This document shows, one piece after another, positions 8,092 through 17,097 of a stretch of 60,212 nt of DNA (position 1 is its first letter; each line of letters opens with the position of its first letter). Below the pieces are notes generated by a model that saw nothing but the letters and a program-made list of their open reading frames with translations, was not told the origin of the DNA and searched no databases. A program made the position numbers and the translations under genes. Source of the DNA: Bacteroidales bacterium UBA1215 (GTDB lineage: Bacteria; Bacteroidota; Bacteroidia; Bacteroidales; WCHB1-69); assembly GCA_002309475.1 (NCBI GenBank), contig DBXJ01000077.1, forward strand, positions 3,471 through 63,682. Reading direction: 5' to 3'.

Positions 8092-8136
8092 TGCCAAGAG
8101 ACCATTAAATACATCTTTTTTAGTAAGTTCTTGGCA
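8092..8136 (+). promoter_or_regulatory. Leader hairpin before the 162-residue lipoprotein gene
   Basis: TGCCAAGA (8092-8099) is perfectly complementary to TCTTGGCA (8129-8136) with a 29-base loop, inside the predicted 5' leader. There is no T-run after it, so it is not a terminator. It may stabilise the message or control its translation. A purine-rich GAAAGGAG follows 10 bases later. Confidence 0.4.
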
Positions 8137-8162
8137 CTAAAAACAAGAAAGGAGCAGATATT

Positions 8163-8651
8163 ATGAAACAAATAAAAAACAATTATAAACTTTTAAATAC
8201 AATAACAATGAAACTGAAATACATAATGCCTATGTTAGCAACGGTCGTCCTGATAGTGGCAGGATTAGTCCTTTTCGCAGGATGTGAAGAGGAAGAAAAT
8301 AAAGTAAAAGAGAAAAACTATATGGATATTCCTTTAGAACAATATCTAAAAGGAACATGGGTACTTGAGAAAGAAATTCCGACACTCAATTATGATTTTT
8401 TTCAAGATACGCTCATTTTTAATAATGGATACTTTGTTAGCAATTGTGAAACATCTGATCATATTCCCTATCAAACACAATATGTCTATTATCCCTATAA
8501 TGATACAGTTAGACAAAATGATACAACTTACTATACAAGATTATTCATTGAAAGATTAGGACCTGATGAAATACTTATTTACAATTATCATCCATGCTAT
8601 GATTATACTTGTGCAGTTAAAAATTCAGCGTTTAGCCGTATAAAAAATTAA
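8163..8651 (+). CDS. Small lipoprotein, unknown function
   Basis: 162 residues from the first ATG. It has a hydrophobic signal with lipobox LFAGC, then a very acidic EEEENK linker and a domain beginning LEQYLKGTWVLEKEI, which has the opening of a lipocalin-like beta fold (GTW). The C-terminal half is rich in Tyr and has Cys residues (CETSDH, PCYDYTCAV) that could form a disulfide. Two starts are possible. The first is preceded by GAAAGGAG at 8-base spacing, unusually good for this phylum. A second ATG at 8208 gives a cleaner signal peptide (MKLKYIMPMLATVV). Its promoter region is duplicated upstream of another small lipoprotein gene. No family recognised. Confidence 0.7.
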   Translation: MKQIKNNYKLLNTITMKLKYIMPMLATVVLIVAGLVLFAGCEEEENKVKEKNYMDIPLEQYLKGTWVLEKEIPTLNYDFFQDTLIFNNGYFVSNCETSDHIPYQTQYVYYPYNDTVRQNDTTYYTRLFIERLGPDEILIYNYHPCYDYTCAVKNSAFSRIKN

Positions 8652-8806
8652 GGTATGAAAAAATATAAAGCCACATTCAAGTCACAAATGCAAATTTGTT
8701 AAACAATTATTTTTTATAAAAGTAGAAAAAAATTTTTTCAATAGATTTTTTTAAGGAAAATTATCTTTTTGTCCGTCTTTATTTTCTAAATCTCAACAAA
8801 AAATGC

Positions 8807-8814
8807 TATCTTTG
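8807..8814 (+). promoter_or_regulatory. -7 promoter box for the alaS operon
   Basis: TATCTTTG matches TAnnTTTG, 57 bases before the alaS start codon. Confidence 0.55.
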
Positions 8815-8871
8815 CAAGTTTTTATTCTTTTTCTCTAAAATAGAGAGATAATATAAAAAAATAAAGAAAAG

Positions 8872-11493
8872 ATGACAAATAAAGAAATAAGAAAAGCATT
8901 TTTAGATTTTTTTCGCTCTAAAGAACATCATATAGTTCCTTCAGCACCCATAGTGGTCAAAAACGACCCTACACTTATGTTTACCAATGCCGGCATGAAC
9001 CAGTTTAAAGATATCTTTTTAGGCAATCAGCCTGCCAAATATCTACGAGCTGCCGACAGCCAGAAATGTCTGCGGGTATCCGGCAAACACAACGATTTGG
9101 AAGAAGTCGGCCGCGACACCTACCACCACACTTTTTTTGAAATGTTGGGCAACTGGTCTTTTGCCGACTATTTCAAAAAAGAAGCGATAGAATGGGCATG
9201 GGAGTTTTTAACAGAAGTAGTAAAAATCGACAAAAACAATCTCTATGTTACCGTATTTGGCGGAGATGCAAACGACCACACCGAAAAAGATACGGAGGCA
9301 TATAATTTTTGGAAAAATATCATCAGCGAAGACAGAATTCTCTTCGGCAATAAAAAAGACAACTTTTGGGAAATGGGCGAACAAGGTCCTTGCGGTCCTT
9401 GCTCGGAAATTCATATAGACATCAGAAACGAGGAGGAAAAAAAGAAAATCTCCGGACGTGAATTAGTCAACAAAGACCATCCGCAAGTGATAGAAATATG
9501 GAATTTGGTATTTATACAATACAACCGTAATGCCAATGGACAATTGGAACTGTTGCCGAACAAATATGTCGATACCGGCATGGGTTTTGAACGATTGTGC
9601 ATGGTGTTGCAAGACAAACAATCCAACTACGAAACCGATATCTTCCAACCATTGATACAAGCCATTGCACAAGCCGCACACGTAAACTACGGCGACAATG
9701 CCGAAAAAGACATTGCCATGCGAGTGATTGCCGACCACCTGAGAGCCGTTTCGTTCGCCATAACAGACGGACAACTGCCTTCCAACACAGGTGCCGGCTA
9801 CGTAATCAGACGAATTCTCCGCAGAGCTGTCCGCTACGGCTTCACCTATCTGGGATTTGAACAACCTTTCATCTGCGAACTGTTGCCGACATTAGTCAAT
9901 CAAATGAAAGAACAATTCCCCGAAATTGAAAAACAAAAAGATGTCGCCTATAAAATCATCAAAGAAGAAGAACAGTCATTTTTGAGAACTTTGGCATCGG
10001 GCATACAAAAATTTGAGCAATATATTGCCTCTCACAAAAACGAAAAAGTCATCAACGGCGATTTTGCCTTTGAACTATTCGACACCTACGGCTTCCCTAT
10101 CGACCTCACCCAATTGATGGCCGAAGAAAAAAATATGACCGTTGACATGGTGGCATTCGAAAAAGGACTGGCAACACAAAAACAACGCTCCCGCTCGGTA
10201 GCACAAACCGAAACCGACGACTGGCAAATAGTCAACGATAGCAATGAAAATACCGATTTTGTCGGCTACGACACTTTGACAACAGAAACTAAAATATTGA
10301 AATACAGAAAGGTGACTGCAAAAAATCAATCTTTCTACCAACTAATTCTCAGCCAGACACCTTTCTATGCAGAAGGCGGTGGTCAAGTGGGCGACAAAGG
10401 AATATTAAAAAACAATACCGAAACCATACAAATTACCAACACAAAGAAAGAAAACAATTTATACATTCATTTGTGCAACCAATTGCCAAAAAATCTTTCG
10501 GCGACTTTCACTGCACAAGTAGATGCCGACAGCCGAAAATTAACGGAAAACAACCATAGTGCCACTCACCTGCTGCAATTCGCTTTGCGAAAAGTTTTAG
10601 GAACACACATTGAACAAAAAGGGTCGTTTGTCAATGCAGACAGACTACGTTTTGACTTCTCCCACTATGCCAAGATGAGCAAAGAAGAAATAAGGGAGAC
10701 AGAAAAAATTGTCAATCAACTGATTCGACAAAATATTCCATTAAACGAACACCGCAATGTTCCTATCCACGAGGCGGAAAAAATGGGAGCAATGATGTTG
10801 TTTGGAGAAAAATACGGCGACAAAGTACGTGTTATTCAATTTGGCGATTCTATTGAATTTTGCGGCGGCACCCACACAAGTGCCACAGGCAATATCGGCT
10901 TATTCCATATCATATCCGAATCTGCCATTGCCGCCGGCATCCGTCGTATTGAAGCTGTAACTGCCATCGGTGCAGAAAATATTGTCTATGCACAACAAGA
11001 TACTTTAGAAGAATTACGTAGCTTGTGCAACAATCCCGCCAACTTGACTTTGTCGGTCAAAACTTGTATAGAAGAAAACAACAAATTGAAAAAACAAGTG
11101 GAAGGCTTGCTCAACGAAAGAATCAACGCTTTGTGCCAGCAATTGCTAAAGCAAGTGGAAACTATCGGAGATATAAAGATAATCCGCTATTGCGGCACCG
11201 AAGATGCCGACTTTGTCAAAAAATTGACGGTAATGCTAAAACCTCATTTTGAACACGAAAAATTCGCCTTTGTAGGTGGTAGTGTCTTTAACGACAAGCC
11301 TACCTTAACTTTGTTTTTCACTACTCCGATGACAGAAGCAGGTTTCCATGCCGGCAACATCATCCGACAATCTGCCAAAGTGATAGAAGGCGGTGGCGGC
11401 GGTCAAAACTTTTTGGCAAGCGCCGGCGGCAAAAAAGCCGAAAACATCCGGCAAGCAATTGAAGAAACTGTTAAACTCATTACTGAAAAATAA
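8872..11493 (+). CDS. alaS: Alanyl-tRNA synthetase
   Basis: 873 residues, full length. Class II core starts MTNKEIRKAFLDFFRSKEHH with the typical MFTNAGMNQFKD motif. The editing domain carries the zinc/editing motifs HSATHLL and CGGTHTSATG. The C-terminal DHHA1 oligomerisation domain ends with the glycine-rich GGGGGGQNFLASAGG-like stretch. It charges tRNA-Ala with alanine and hydrolyses Ser- and Gly-tRNA-Ala. It leads a long gene run that also holds trmB and a ProX-type Ala-tRNA-Pro editing protein, so tRNA charging and quality-control functions are grouped here. Confidence 0.97.
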   Translation: MTNKEIRKAFLDFFRSKEHHIVPSAPIVVKNDPTLMFTNAGMNQFKDIFLGNQPAKYLRAADSQKCLRVSGKHNDLEEVGRDTYHHTFFEMLGNWSFADYFKKEAIEWAWEFLTEVVKIDKNNLYVTVFGGDANDHTEKDTEAYNFWKNIISEDRILFGNKKDNFWEMGEQGPCGPCSEIHIDIRNEEEKKKISGRELVNKDHPQVIEIWNLVFIQYNRNANGQLELLPNKYVDTGMGFERLCMVLQDKQSNYETDIFQPLIQAIAQAAHVNYGDNAEKDIAMRVIADHLRAVSFAITDGQLPSNTGAGYVIRRILRRAVRYGFTYLGFEQPFICELLPTLVNQMKEQFPEIEKQKDVAYKIIKEEEQSFLRTLASGIQKFEQYIASHKNEKVINGDFAFELFDTYGFPIDLTQLMAEEKNMTVDMVAFEKGLATQKQRSRSVAQTETDDWQIVNDSNENTDFVGYDTLTTETKILKYRKVTAKNQSFYQLILSQTPFYAEGGGQVGDKGILKNNTETIQITNTKKENNLYIHLCNQLPKNLSATFTAQVDADSRKLTENNHSATHLLQFALRKVLGTHIEQKGSFVNADRLRFDFSHYAKMSKEEIRETEKIVNQLIRQNIPLNEHRNVPIHEAEKMGAMMLFGEKYGDKVRVIQFGDSIEFCGGTHTSATGNIGLFHIISESAIAAGIRRIEAVTAIGAENIVYAQQDTLEELRSLCNNPANLTLSVKTCIEENNKLKKQVEGLLNERINALCQQLLKQVETIGDIKIIRYCGTEDADFVKKLTVMLKPHFEHEKFAFVGGSVFNDKPTLTLFFTTPMTEAGFHAGNIIRQSAKVIEGGGGGQNFLASAGGKKAENIRQAIEETVKLITEK

Positions 11494-11499
11494 AATTCC

Positions 11500-12657
11500 A
11501 TGAAGCATTTCAAATTTTTATCCGTGCTGTTACTAATAACTATTGTAGTTGTTTCTTGCAAAAAGAAAGACTTTCCTGACGAGCAATATATAGAATTTGC
11601 CAAACACATCGAAGAAAGTATCGCTGCCGGCAATGCAGACCTGCTCAATGCAGCTTTTGACTACAATAGTTTTGAAAAAATTGTCTTTGATGGTCTCAAA
11701 CTCACCGAAGATCAAAAAATTGATGCAGACAAATATATTCGTGAATACATCCGTCCCGGAAGTATCAAAGTGGATGCCGTCACCTACGGTGCTGACTTTC
11801 ACTTTACCAAGTTTTATCGTGACAGTTTGGGCAACGCAAGAATCATCTTCCGCTTGTACAACAACGGAGGCATCTCTATTGAAGACTGGGAGATGAAAGT
11901 GATTGACAAAGAAATAAAAATTGTAGATGCCTTTGCAGTGGCTTCCGGCATTAAATGGAGTGAAGACTGCCGCCAGCAAATCTGCAATCACCTCAACATT
12001 ATCAACGAAGAAGTAATGAACCTCAATCGTTTGATACAAGTCAACATAGCTATCGGCAACGAAGACTTTGCCGCCGCAGACAGTATATTGTTTTATACTT
12101 TGCCGCAGACGAAAGATTTAATGTATGCCAACGTACTCAATCTTAATCTTTCCAGCATTACCGACGACTACGAAAATGTAAAAACAACAGCCGACCAATT
12201 TGTCAAAAAATTCCCTGACGAAGACCGCATTGCCACTTTCTATTTAATGCAAAGTGCTATCGGAAATGGTTTGGTGGAAGAAGTAAGTGCACAAATAGAC
12301 AAAATGGTGAACATGTTTGGCAACGACCCTATCTATTATGTATATCTTTCCTGGGTATTTCAAAATGCCGATGCCTACGATTTGGCATTGGAAGCCATGG
12401 ATAGTGCTATCACCTATTTGCCGAGTCTGTTTGACTTATACATTGAAAAAATGGATATTTTCTATCTTCAAGAACAATACAGCCAAATTGCAGAAGAATT
12501 GAATACTATTGACGAATTGTTTCTGCCGGGCAAAGAAGACGACGACTACTTTTCACGCCGTTATCCCAAGGCTCGCAACAATACCGCATTTAAACAATGG
12601 ATAGACAAACGTAATTACCTAAACTACGATTCTCTTAACAAAGCTATGGGATTTTAA
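11500..12657 (+). CDS. TPR-like lipoprotein, unknown function
   Basis: 385 residues, 6 bases after alaS. A lipoprotein signal (FLSVLLLITIVVVSC, Cys at about residue 20) precedes an alpha/beta part with GADFHFTKFYRDSLGNARIIFRL, which looks like a steroid-delta-isomerase/NTF2-like segment. The C-terminal half is helical, with repeats such as TADQFVKKFPDEDRIATFYLM and YDLALEAMDSAITYLPS that look like tetratricopeptide repeats. Probably a periplasm-facing lipoprotein for protein-protein interaction. No specific family recognised. Confidence 0.7.
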   Translation: MKHFKFLSVLLLITIVVVSCKKKDFPDEQYIEFAKHIEESIAAGNADLLNAAFDYNSFEKIVFDGLKLTEDQKIDADKYIREYIRPGSIKVDAVTYGADFHFTKFYRDSLGNARIIFRLYNNGGISIEDWEMKVIDKEIKIVDAFAVASGIKWSEDCRQQICNHLNIINEEVMNLNRLIQVNIAIGNEDFAAADSILFYTLPQTKDLMYANVLNLNLSSITDDYENVKTTADQFVKKFPDEDRIATFYLMQSAIGNGLVEEVSAQIDKMVNMFGNDPIYYVYLSWVFQNADAYDLALEAMDSAITYLPSLFDLYIEKMDIFYLQEQYSQIAEELNTIDELFLPGKEDDDYFSRRYPKARNNTAFKQWIDKRNYLNYDSLNKAMGF

Positions 12658-12659
12658 TC

Positions 12660-13247
12660 ATGAATATAAAAGAATTTTATCGCAAATATACCATTCTCAG
12701 CACACTGATTTTAATGATGCTGACAACCCTTGTACTATTGATTATTGTAGTGCAACTCACCAAAATAATCACTTTTCACGGACAAGAATACGAAACGCCT
12801 AACCTTGTCGGTAAGACTCCTGAAGAATTGTCCATATTTTTAGATGAGGAAAATGTGCATCACTTCAAATTGGAAGTAATCGATTCCATGTTTATTCCAG
12901 ACCAACCCAAAGGTGTTGTCCTCAATCAAGATCCTGCACCGGGCAGCAAAGTGAAAAAAAGAAGAAAAATCTATTTGACGACAGTGGCTGTAACGGCTCC
13001 GCAAGTGGAAATGCCTAATTTGGTGGATTTATCACTCCGACAAGCAGAAAATTTGCTAAAAACCAACAATTTGCAATTAGGTCAAGTGATTTACAAATCC
13101 AGCAAATACAACAATGCCGTTTTAGAACAACGCTACAAAGGACGCATTATCGCAACAAGTGAAAAAGTGCCTTATATGGCTAAAATCACTTTGGTAGTCG
13201 GCAAAGAAGAACAAGAAGATGTAGATGTGGATTTGAACTTTGAATAA
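12660..13247 (+). CDS. PASTA-domain membrane protein
   Basis: 195 residues: short cytoplasmic N-terminus, one transmembrane helix (about residues 13-36, rich in Leu/Ile/Val), then two extracytoplasmic PASTA repeats. The first is ETPNLVGKTPEELSIFL..KGVVLNQDPAPGSKVK; the second is VEMPNLVDLSLRQAENLLK..LGQVIYKSS. PASTA domains bind peptidoglycan fragments or act as spacers in cell-wall kinases and PBPs. This protein has no kinase or transpeptidase domain, which is the usual form in Bacteroidetes. It is separated by 2 bases from the preceding gene, so it is co-transcribed with alaS. Confidence 0.85.
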   Translation: MNIKEFYRKYTILSTLILMMLTTLVLLIIVVQLTKIITFHGQEYETPNLVGKTPEELSIFLDEENVHHFKLEVIDSMFIPDQPKGVVLNQDPAPGSKVKKRRKIYLTTVAVTAPQVEMPNLVDLSLRQAENLLKTNNLQLGQVIYKSSKYNNAVLEQRYKGRIIATSEKVPYMAKITLVVGKEEQEDVDVDLNFE

Positions 13248-13254
13248 AGATATC

Positions 13255-13926
13255 GTGAGTAAAGGAAAATTAGCAAAATTCGCGGAAACAAAGACTTTTG
13301 ACAACTTTTTTGAACCGACAAGAAACGAAGTTGTTGAAGGACACTTTGCCTTGAAAGGCAGATGGCACGAATATTTTGGCAACAAGCACCCTATCGTGTT
13401 AGAACTTTGCTGTGGCAGAGGGGAATATACTGTCGGACAAGCACAACTATTTCCCGACAAGAACTTTATCGGTATGGACCGAAAAGGAGCACGTATGTGG
13501 AAGGGATGCCGCCAGTCAATAGACGAAGGAATGAAAAATGTCGCCTTTCTGCGTGGATATATTGACTATGTGAATTTTTGTTTTGACAAAGATGAAGTAA
13601 GCGAAATCTGGATCACATTTCCTGACCCGCAACCACAAAAGCCCAGAAAGAGAATGACAGCCCCCGTTTTTTTGGACCGCTACAGACAAATTCTCCACGA
13701 TGAGGGCAGTATCCATTTGAAAACCGACAGCGAATTGATGTATAATTTCACCTTGGAGGTCATCAATGAACAACAGTTGACAATATTGGAAAATATTGAC
13801 AATTTGTATGCCTTGGATTACCTTGCCGACAATTTGAAAATAAAAACCTACTACGAAAATATGTGGTTGGCACAAGGTGCCACCATTAGATATATTAATT
13901 TTTCACTCAACAAAAAACAATTGTAA
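13255..13926 (+). CDS. trmB: tRNA (guanine-46-N7)-methyltransferase
   Basis: About 223 residues. The SAM-binding motif LELCCGRGEYTVG, FIGMDRKGARMWKG, ITFPDPQPQKPRKR and HLKTDSELMY are diagnostic of TrmB, which methylates N7 of G46 in the tRNA variable loop. I chose the GTG at 13255, giving MSKGKLAKFAE, because Bacteroidetes homologues begin M-G-K-x-K-L-x-K-F. An in-frame TTG 15 bases earlier would overlap the PASTA gene. With the GTG start the gap is 7 bases. Its stop overlaps the next start by one base (TAATG). Confidence 0.92.
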   Translation: MSKGKLAKFAETKTFDNFFEPTRNEVVEGHFALKGRWHEYFGNKHPIVLELCCGRGEYTVGQAQLFPDKNFIGMDRKGARMWKGCRQSIDEGMKNVAFLRGYIDYVNFCFDKDEVSEIWITFPDPQPQKPRKRMTAPVFLDRYRQILHDEGSIHLKTDSELMYNFTLEVINEQQLTILENIDNLYALDYLADNLKIKTYYENMWLAQGATIRYINFSLNKKQL

Positions 13927-14417
13927 TGAACGGAGACCCGAAATTGTATGAATTGTTGAAGAAATTGGATATCGATTTTGAATACATTGAGCATCCTGAA
14001 GCACCTACTATAAAAATTGCCAAGCAATTTTGGGCGGGACACGATGCCAAACACTGCAAAAACCTGTTTTTCAGAAACCACAAAGGCAACCAACATTATT
14101 TGGTTTTATTGGATTGTGACCAGAATATGGACATCCATAGCATTGAAAAAATTCTTAAACAAGGAAAATTAAGTTTTGCATCTCCGGAACGATTGATGAG
14201 ATACTTGGGTGTAACACCCGGCTCGGTAACACCTTTCGGCCTCATCAATGACAAAGACCACCATGTAATAGTTTTTATTGACAGCACATTAAAAAATGCA
14301 GAACGACTAAGTTTTCATCCCTGCATTAATACTGCTTCACTGATGATAAAAAAAGAGGATTTGCTAAAGTTTTTAGATTACTGTACAAATCCATACTATT
14401 GGATAGATTTATATTAA
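13926..14417 (+). CDS. YbaK/ProX-type aminoacyl-tRNA deacylase
   Basis: 163 residues. It begins MNGDPKLYELLKKLDIDFEYIEHPEAPTIK and has the family pattern KNLFFRNHKGNQHYLVLLD, then LMRYLGVTPGSVTPFGLIND and the late FHPCINTAS. This matches stand-alone prolyl-tRNA editing proteins (PrdX/ProXp-ala, YbaK/EbsC superfamily), which hydrolyse Ala-tRNA-Pro in trans. The conserved Lys of the family is plausibly the first K of KNLFFRN. Start overlaps the trmB stop by one base. Its presence in the alaS operon fits a quality-control role. Confidence 0.88.
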   Translation: MNGDPKLYELLKKLDIDFEYIEHPEAPTIKIAKQFWAGHDAKHCKNLFFRNHKGNQHYLVLLDCDQNMDIHSIEKILKQGKLSFASPERLMRYLGVTPGSVTPFGLINDKDHHVIVFIDSTLKNAERLSFHPCINTASLMIKKEDLLKFLDYCTNPYYWIDLY

Positions 14418-14424
14418 AAAGACA

Positions 14425-15648
14425 TTGAGTTACAATTATTTTCGATTAGATAACGGCATTCGCATTATTCATAAATTAGTAGCCTCGCCTATTGCACACA
14501 TAGGCGTTGTGGTCAATACGGGCACCCGTGAAGAACTCCCGTCCGAACGTGGCATAGCCCATTTTATTGAACATGTTATTTTCAAAGGAACAGAAAAAAG
14601 AAATACCTACCAAGTACTTTCCTATTTGGAAAATATAGGCGGAGACCTGAATGCCTACACCACCAAAGAAGAAACTTTTTTTTATGCTTCCGTCCTGAAT
14701 CAATACCTCGGACGAGCAGCGGAATTGCTTTCTGACATCATTTTTCACTCCACTTTCCACGAAAAAGACATTGAAACAGAAAAAGATGTAGTAATAGAAG
14801 AAATACAACTCTGCAAAGACACCCCTACTGAATGGATATTTGATGAATTTGAAAACCTGATTTTCAAAGGCAGCAGTCTGGGAACCAATATTTTAGGCAC
14901 AAAAAAGGAAGTAAAGCAAATCAAACGGGAAACCATTTTCAATTTTATTGCCAAAAACTACAACACCGACCAAATGGTGATAGCGATAGTCGGCAATGTA
15001 CCTTTTGAACAGATAAAACGTATTGTTAGTAAATATTTTGCATTGATTCCGGCCAACAAAAGACAATTTACTCGCAAAAAATTAGAACCTTATCAACCTG
15101 ACAGCAAACACATAAAAATCCATAGCAACCAGTCTCATGCGGTAATGGGTTGTGTATTGCCATCTTATGACGAACGCAAAAATCAAATTGCCACTTTGCT
15201 AAGCAATATATTGGGAGGCCAAGGACTCAATTCCCGTCTCAACATGGCCATTCGAGAAAAAAAAGGTTATGTCTATAATATTGAATCTTCTTATTCTGCG
15301 ATGAGCGACTTGAGTATTTTCAATATCTATATCGGTTGTGAGCAGAGAAATTTGGACAAATGTTTTGAACTGACACACAGGGAATTAAACAAACTACGCA
15401 ATGTAAAATTAGGCACACTGCAATTACACCGAGCAAAATTGCAAATGATTGGTCAAGTGGAGATTACATACGAATCCAATCTTACGGAAATGTTGTCCAT
15501 CGGCAAAAATCACCTTATGTTTGAAGATGTGGAAACCATTGAAGGCGTGGTGGAAAAAATCAGCACCATCACTGCCGATGAATTGATTGACATGGCCAAC
15601 GAAATGCTCAACATAGACAATTTGAGTTATATAACTATGGGCAAATGA
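14425..15648 (+). CDS. M16 family zinc peptidase
   Basis: 407 residues. The inverted zinc motif H46-F-I-E49-H50 (GIAHFIEHVIFKGT) and the downstream EKDVVIEEIQLCKD, which supplies the third zinc ligand Glu, place it in the active M16 processing-peptidase family. The C-terminal half carries the GGQGLNSRLNMAIREKKGYVYNIESSYS motif of the second M16 fold. There is no signal peptide, so it is cytoplasmic. The start is TTG at 14425: there is no in-frame ATG nearby, and homologues start at the same place before the LENG/LDNG motif. It follows the deacylase gene by 7 bases and overlaps the porin-like gene by 4 bases. Confidence 0.9.
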   Translation: MSYNYFRLDNGIRIIHKLVASPIAHIGVVVNTGTREELPSERGIAHFIEHVIFKGTEKRNTYQVLSYLENIGGDLNAYTTKEETFFYASVLNQYLGRAAELLSDIIFHSTFHEKDIETEKDVVIEEIQLCKDTPTEWIFDEFENLIFKGSSLGTNILGTKKEVKQIKRETIFNFIAKNYNTDQMVIAIVGNVPFEQIKRIVSKYFALIPANKRQFTRKKLEPYQPDSKHIKIHSNQSHAVMGCVLPSYDERKNQIATLLSNILGGQGLNSRLNMAIREKKGYVYNIESSYSAMSDLSIFNIYIGCEQRNLDKCFELTHRELNKLRNVKLGTLQLHRAKLQMIGQVEITYESNLTEMLSIGKNHLMFEDVETIEGVVEKISTITADELIDMANEMLNIDNLSYITMGK

Positions 15649-17084
15649 TGAAAAAAACATTTTTTTTAGCGGTCATTTTATGCTGTTGCCTACAAAGTTA
15701 TGGCAATATAGTTGATAGCACCCGCACACTGACGGCAAAAGAAAAATTTAAAAATTTCTTTTCTCTACGAGATACGGATACGATTAGAGAATTTAATCAA
15801 ATCACCACATACGAATCCTATAAAGAACAAGCCCACCCTAAAAACAACAAACGTTGGGGAGTGGCATTTGGCGGATATATCAGCCAGGACAATATTTTTG
15901 ACACCCGACAGTCAATAACTGCCCGGGAAGGCATCATCACCATGTATCCCGCCAACATCAAAACGGACAAAAACGGCAAAGATATCAATGCCCGGCCAAG
16001 TTTCAATATGTTGGCTATGAATACACGTTTGACAGGAAGAATTACGGCACCAAAGGCACTTGGAGCAGACATTTCCGGCATGTTGGAAGGATGGTTTGTA
16101 GGTGTGGCCAACAGCGATGCCAACGGCTTTTGTCTTCGACATGCCATTATTCAACTACAATGGCCTACTACACATCTTTTAATAGGACAAACCTGGCATC
16201 CGCTTTTCACCGAAAATTGTTTTGCCTACACGCTAACCGGCAGTGCGGGAGCCCCTTTTCAAGCTTTTTCTCGTGCCCCGCAAATACGTGTAAAACAAAA
16301 TTTCGGCATCAACAATTTAATGTTATACATTTCCGCTCAACGCGATTATGCCAGCATCGGTTTTAATGGAACGAGTTCTGAATATCTTCGCAATTCGGCA
16401 ATTCCGGAAGGCGGCATGCAATATTTTTTGGACTTCAAAAAACACAACAAAAAAGATTCTTCACTCACTTCCAACACGTTGATAGGTATTGGTGGCGACT
16501 ACAAATATTTAATACCCAGAGTGGTCACTTCTGACAATGAATACTGCCACAAAGGCGTGCATTCTTGGGCTGTGATTGCATTTTTACACCATCAACATGC
16601 CCTAACACACCATTCACAGTTGGGGTTGAAAGTCAAAGGCATGTATTCGCAAGGTGTCAACGACTTTTTATTAGTAGGTGGCTATGCCGTTCGCTACTAC
16701 GATTCCTATGCATTGAATTCTGCCGTAAATTTTGATTACGTTGGTCTCAACAATGTGAGCGTATGGTTTGACCTTTATGCTAACATAAAATCGTGGGAAG
16801 TGGCAATTTTTGGCGGCTACACACAAAATTTGGGAGCCTTCAAAAATATTCAAGACTGGAACAATGCCAACAGTTATTTTACCAAAGACTATGACATTCG
16901 CTCCATTCAAAGAATTTCTGCAAGGGTGAAATATACCGCCAAACAACTTCAATTTGCATTTGAACCGGAATACACAACTGTTTTATATGGCCAACAACGC
17001 AATAGTTTAGGCGAAGTTCAACGAGAAGGAGCAAAACTTGTTGGCAACCTGAGATTGTTGCTCACAGCTATCTTATATTTTTAA
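15645..17084 (+). CDS. Porin-like outer-membrane beta-barrel protein
   Basis: 479 residues with a signal peptide (MMKKTFFLAVILCCCLQSYG). The rest has the alternating pattern of outer-membrane beta strands: WGVAFGGYISQD, MLAMNTRLTGRITA, LIGQTWHPLFTENC, LMLYISAQRDY, VWFDLYANIKSWEVAIFGGYTQN. It ends in an aromatic residue (LTAILYF), typical of barrels inserted by Bam. It resembles DcaP-like trimeric porins found in Bacteroidetes, but I cannot name a substrate. The start overlaps the M16 peptidase end by 4 bases. Two adjacent ATG codons could both serve as start. Confidence 0.8.
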   Translation: MMKKTFFLAVILCCCLQSYGNIVDSTRTLTAKEKFKNFFSLRDTDTIREFNQITTYESYKEQAHPKNNKRWGVAFGGYISQDNIFDTRQSITAREGIITMYPANIKTDKNGKDINARPSFNMLAMNTRLTGRITAPKALGADISGMLEGWFVGVANSDANGFCLRHAIIQLQWPTTHLLIGQTWHPLFTENCFAYTLTGSAGAPFQAFSRAPQIRVKQNFGINNLMLYISAQRDYASIGFNGTSSEYLRNSAIPEGGMQYFLDFKKHNKKDSSLTSNTLIGIGGDYKYLIPRVVTSDNEYCHKGVHSWAVIAFLHHQHALTHHSQLGLKVKGMYSQGVNDFLLVGGYAVRYYDSYALNSAVNFDYVGLNNVSVWFDLYANIKSWEVAIFGGYTQNLGAFKNIQDWNNANSYFTKDYDIRSIQRISARVKYTAKQLQFAFEPEYTTVLYGQQRNSLGEVQREGAKLVGNLRLLLTAILYF

Positions 17085-17097
17085 ACAAGCATCTATC

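Noticed and set aside
13240..13254. TTG start for trmB
   Set aside because: The GTG at 13255 fits the conserved N-terminus of the family and avoids overlap with the PASTA gene.
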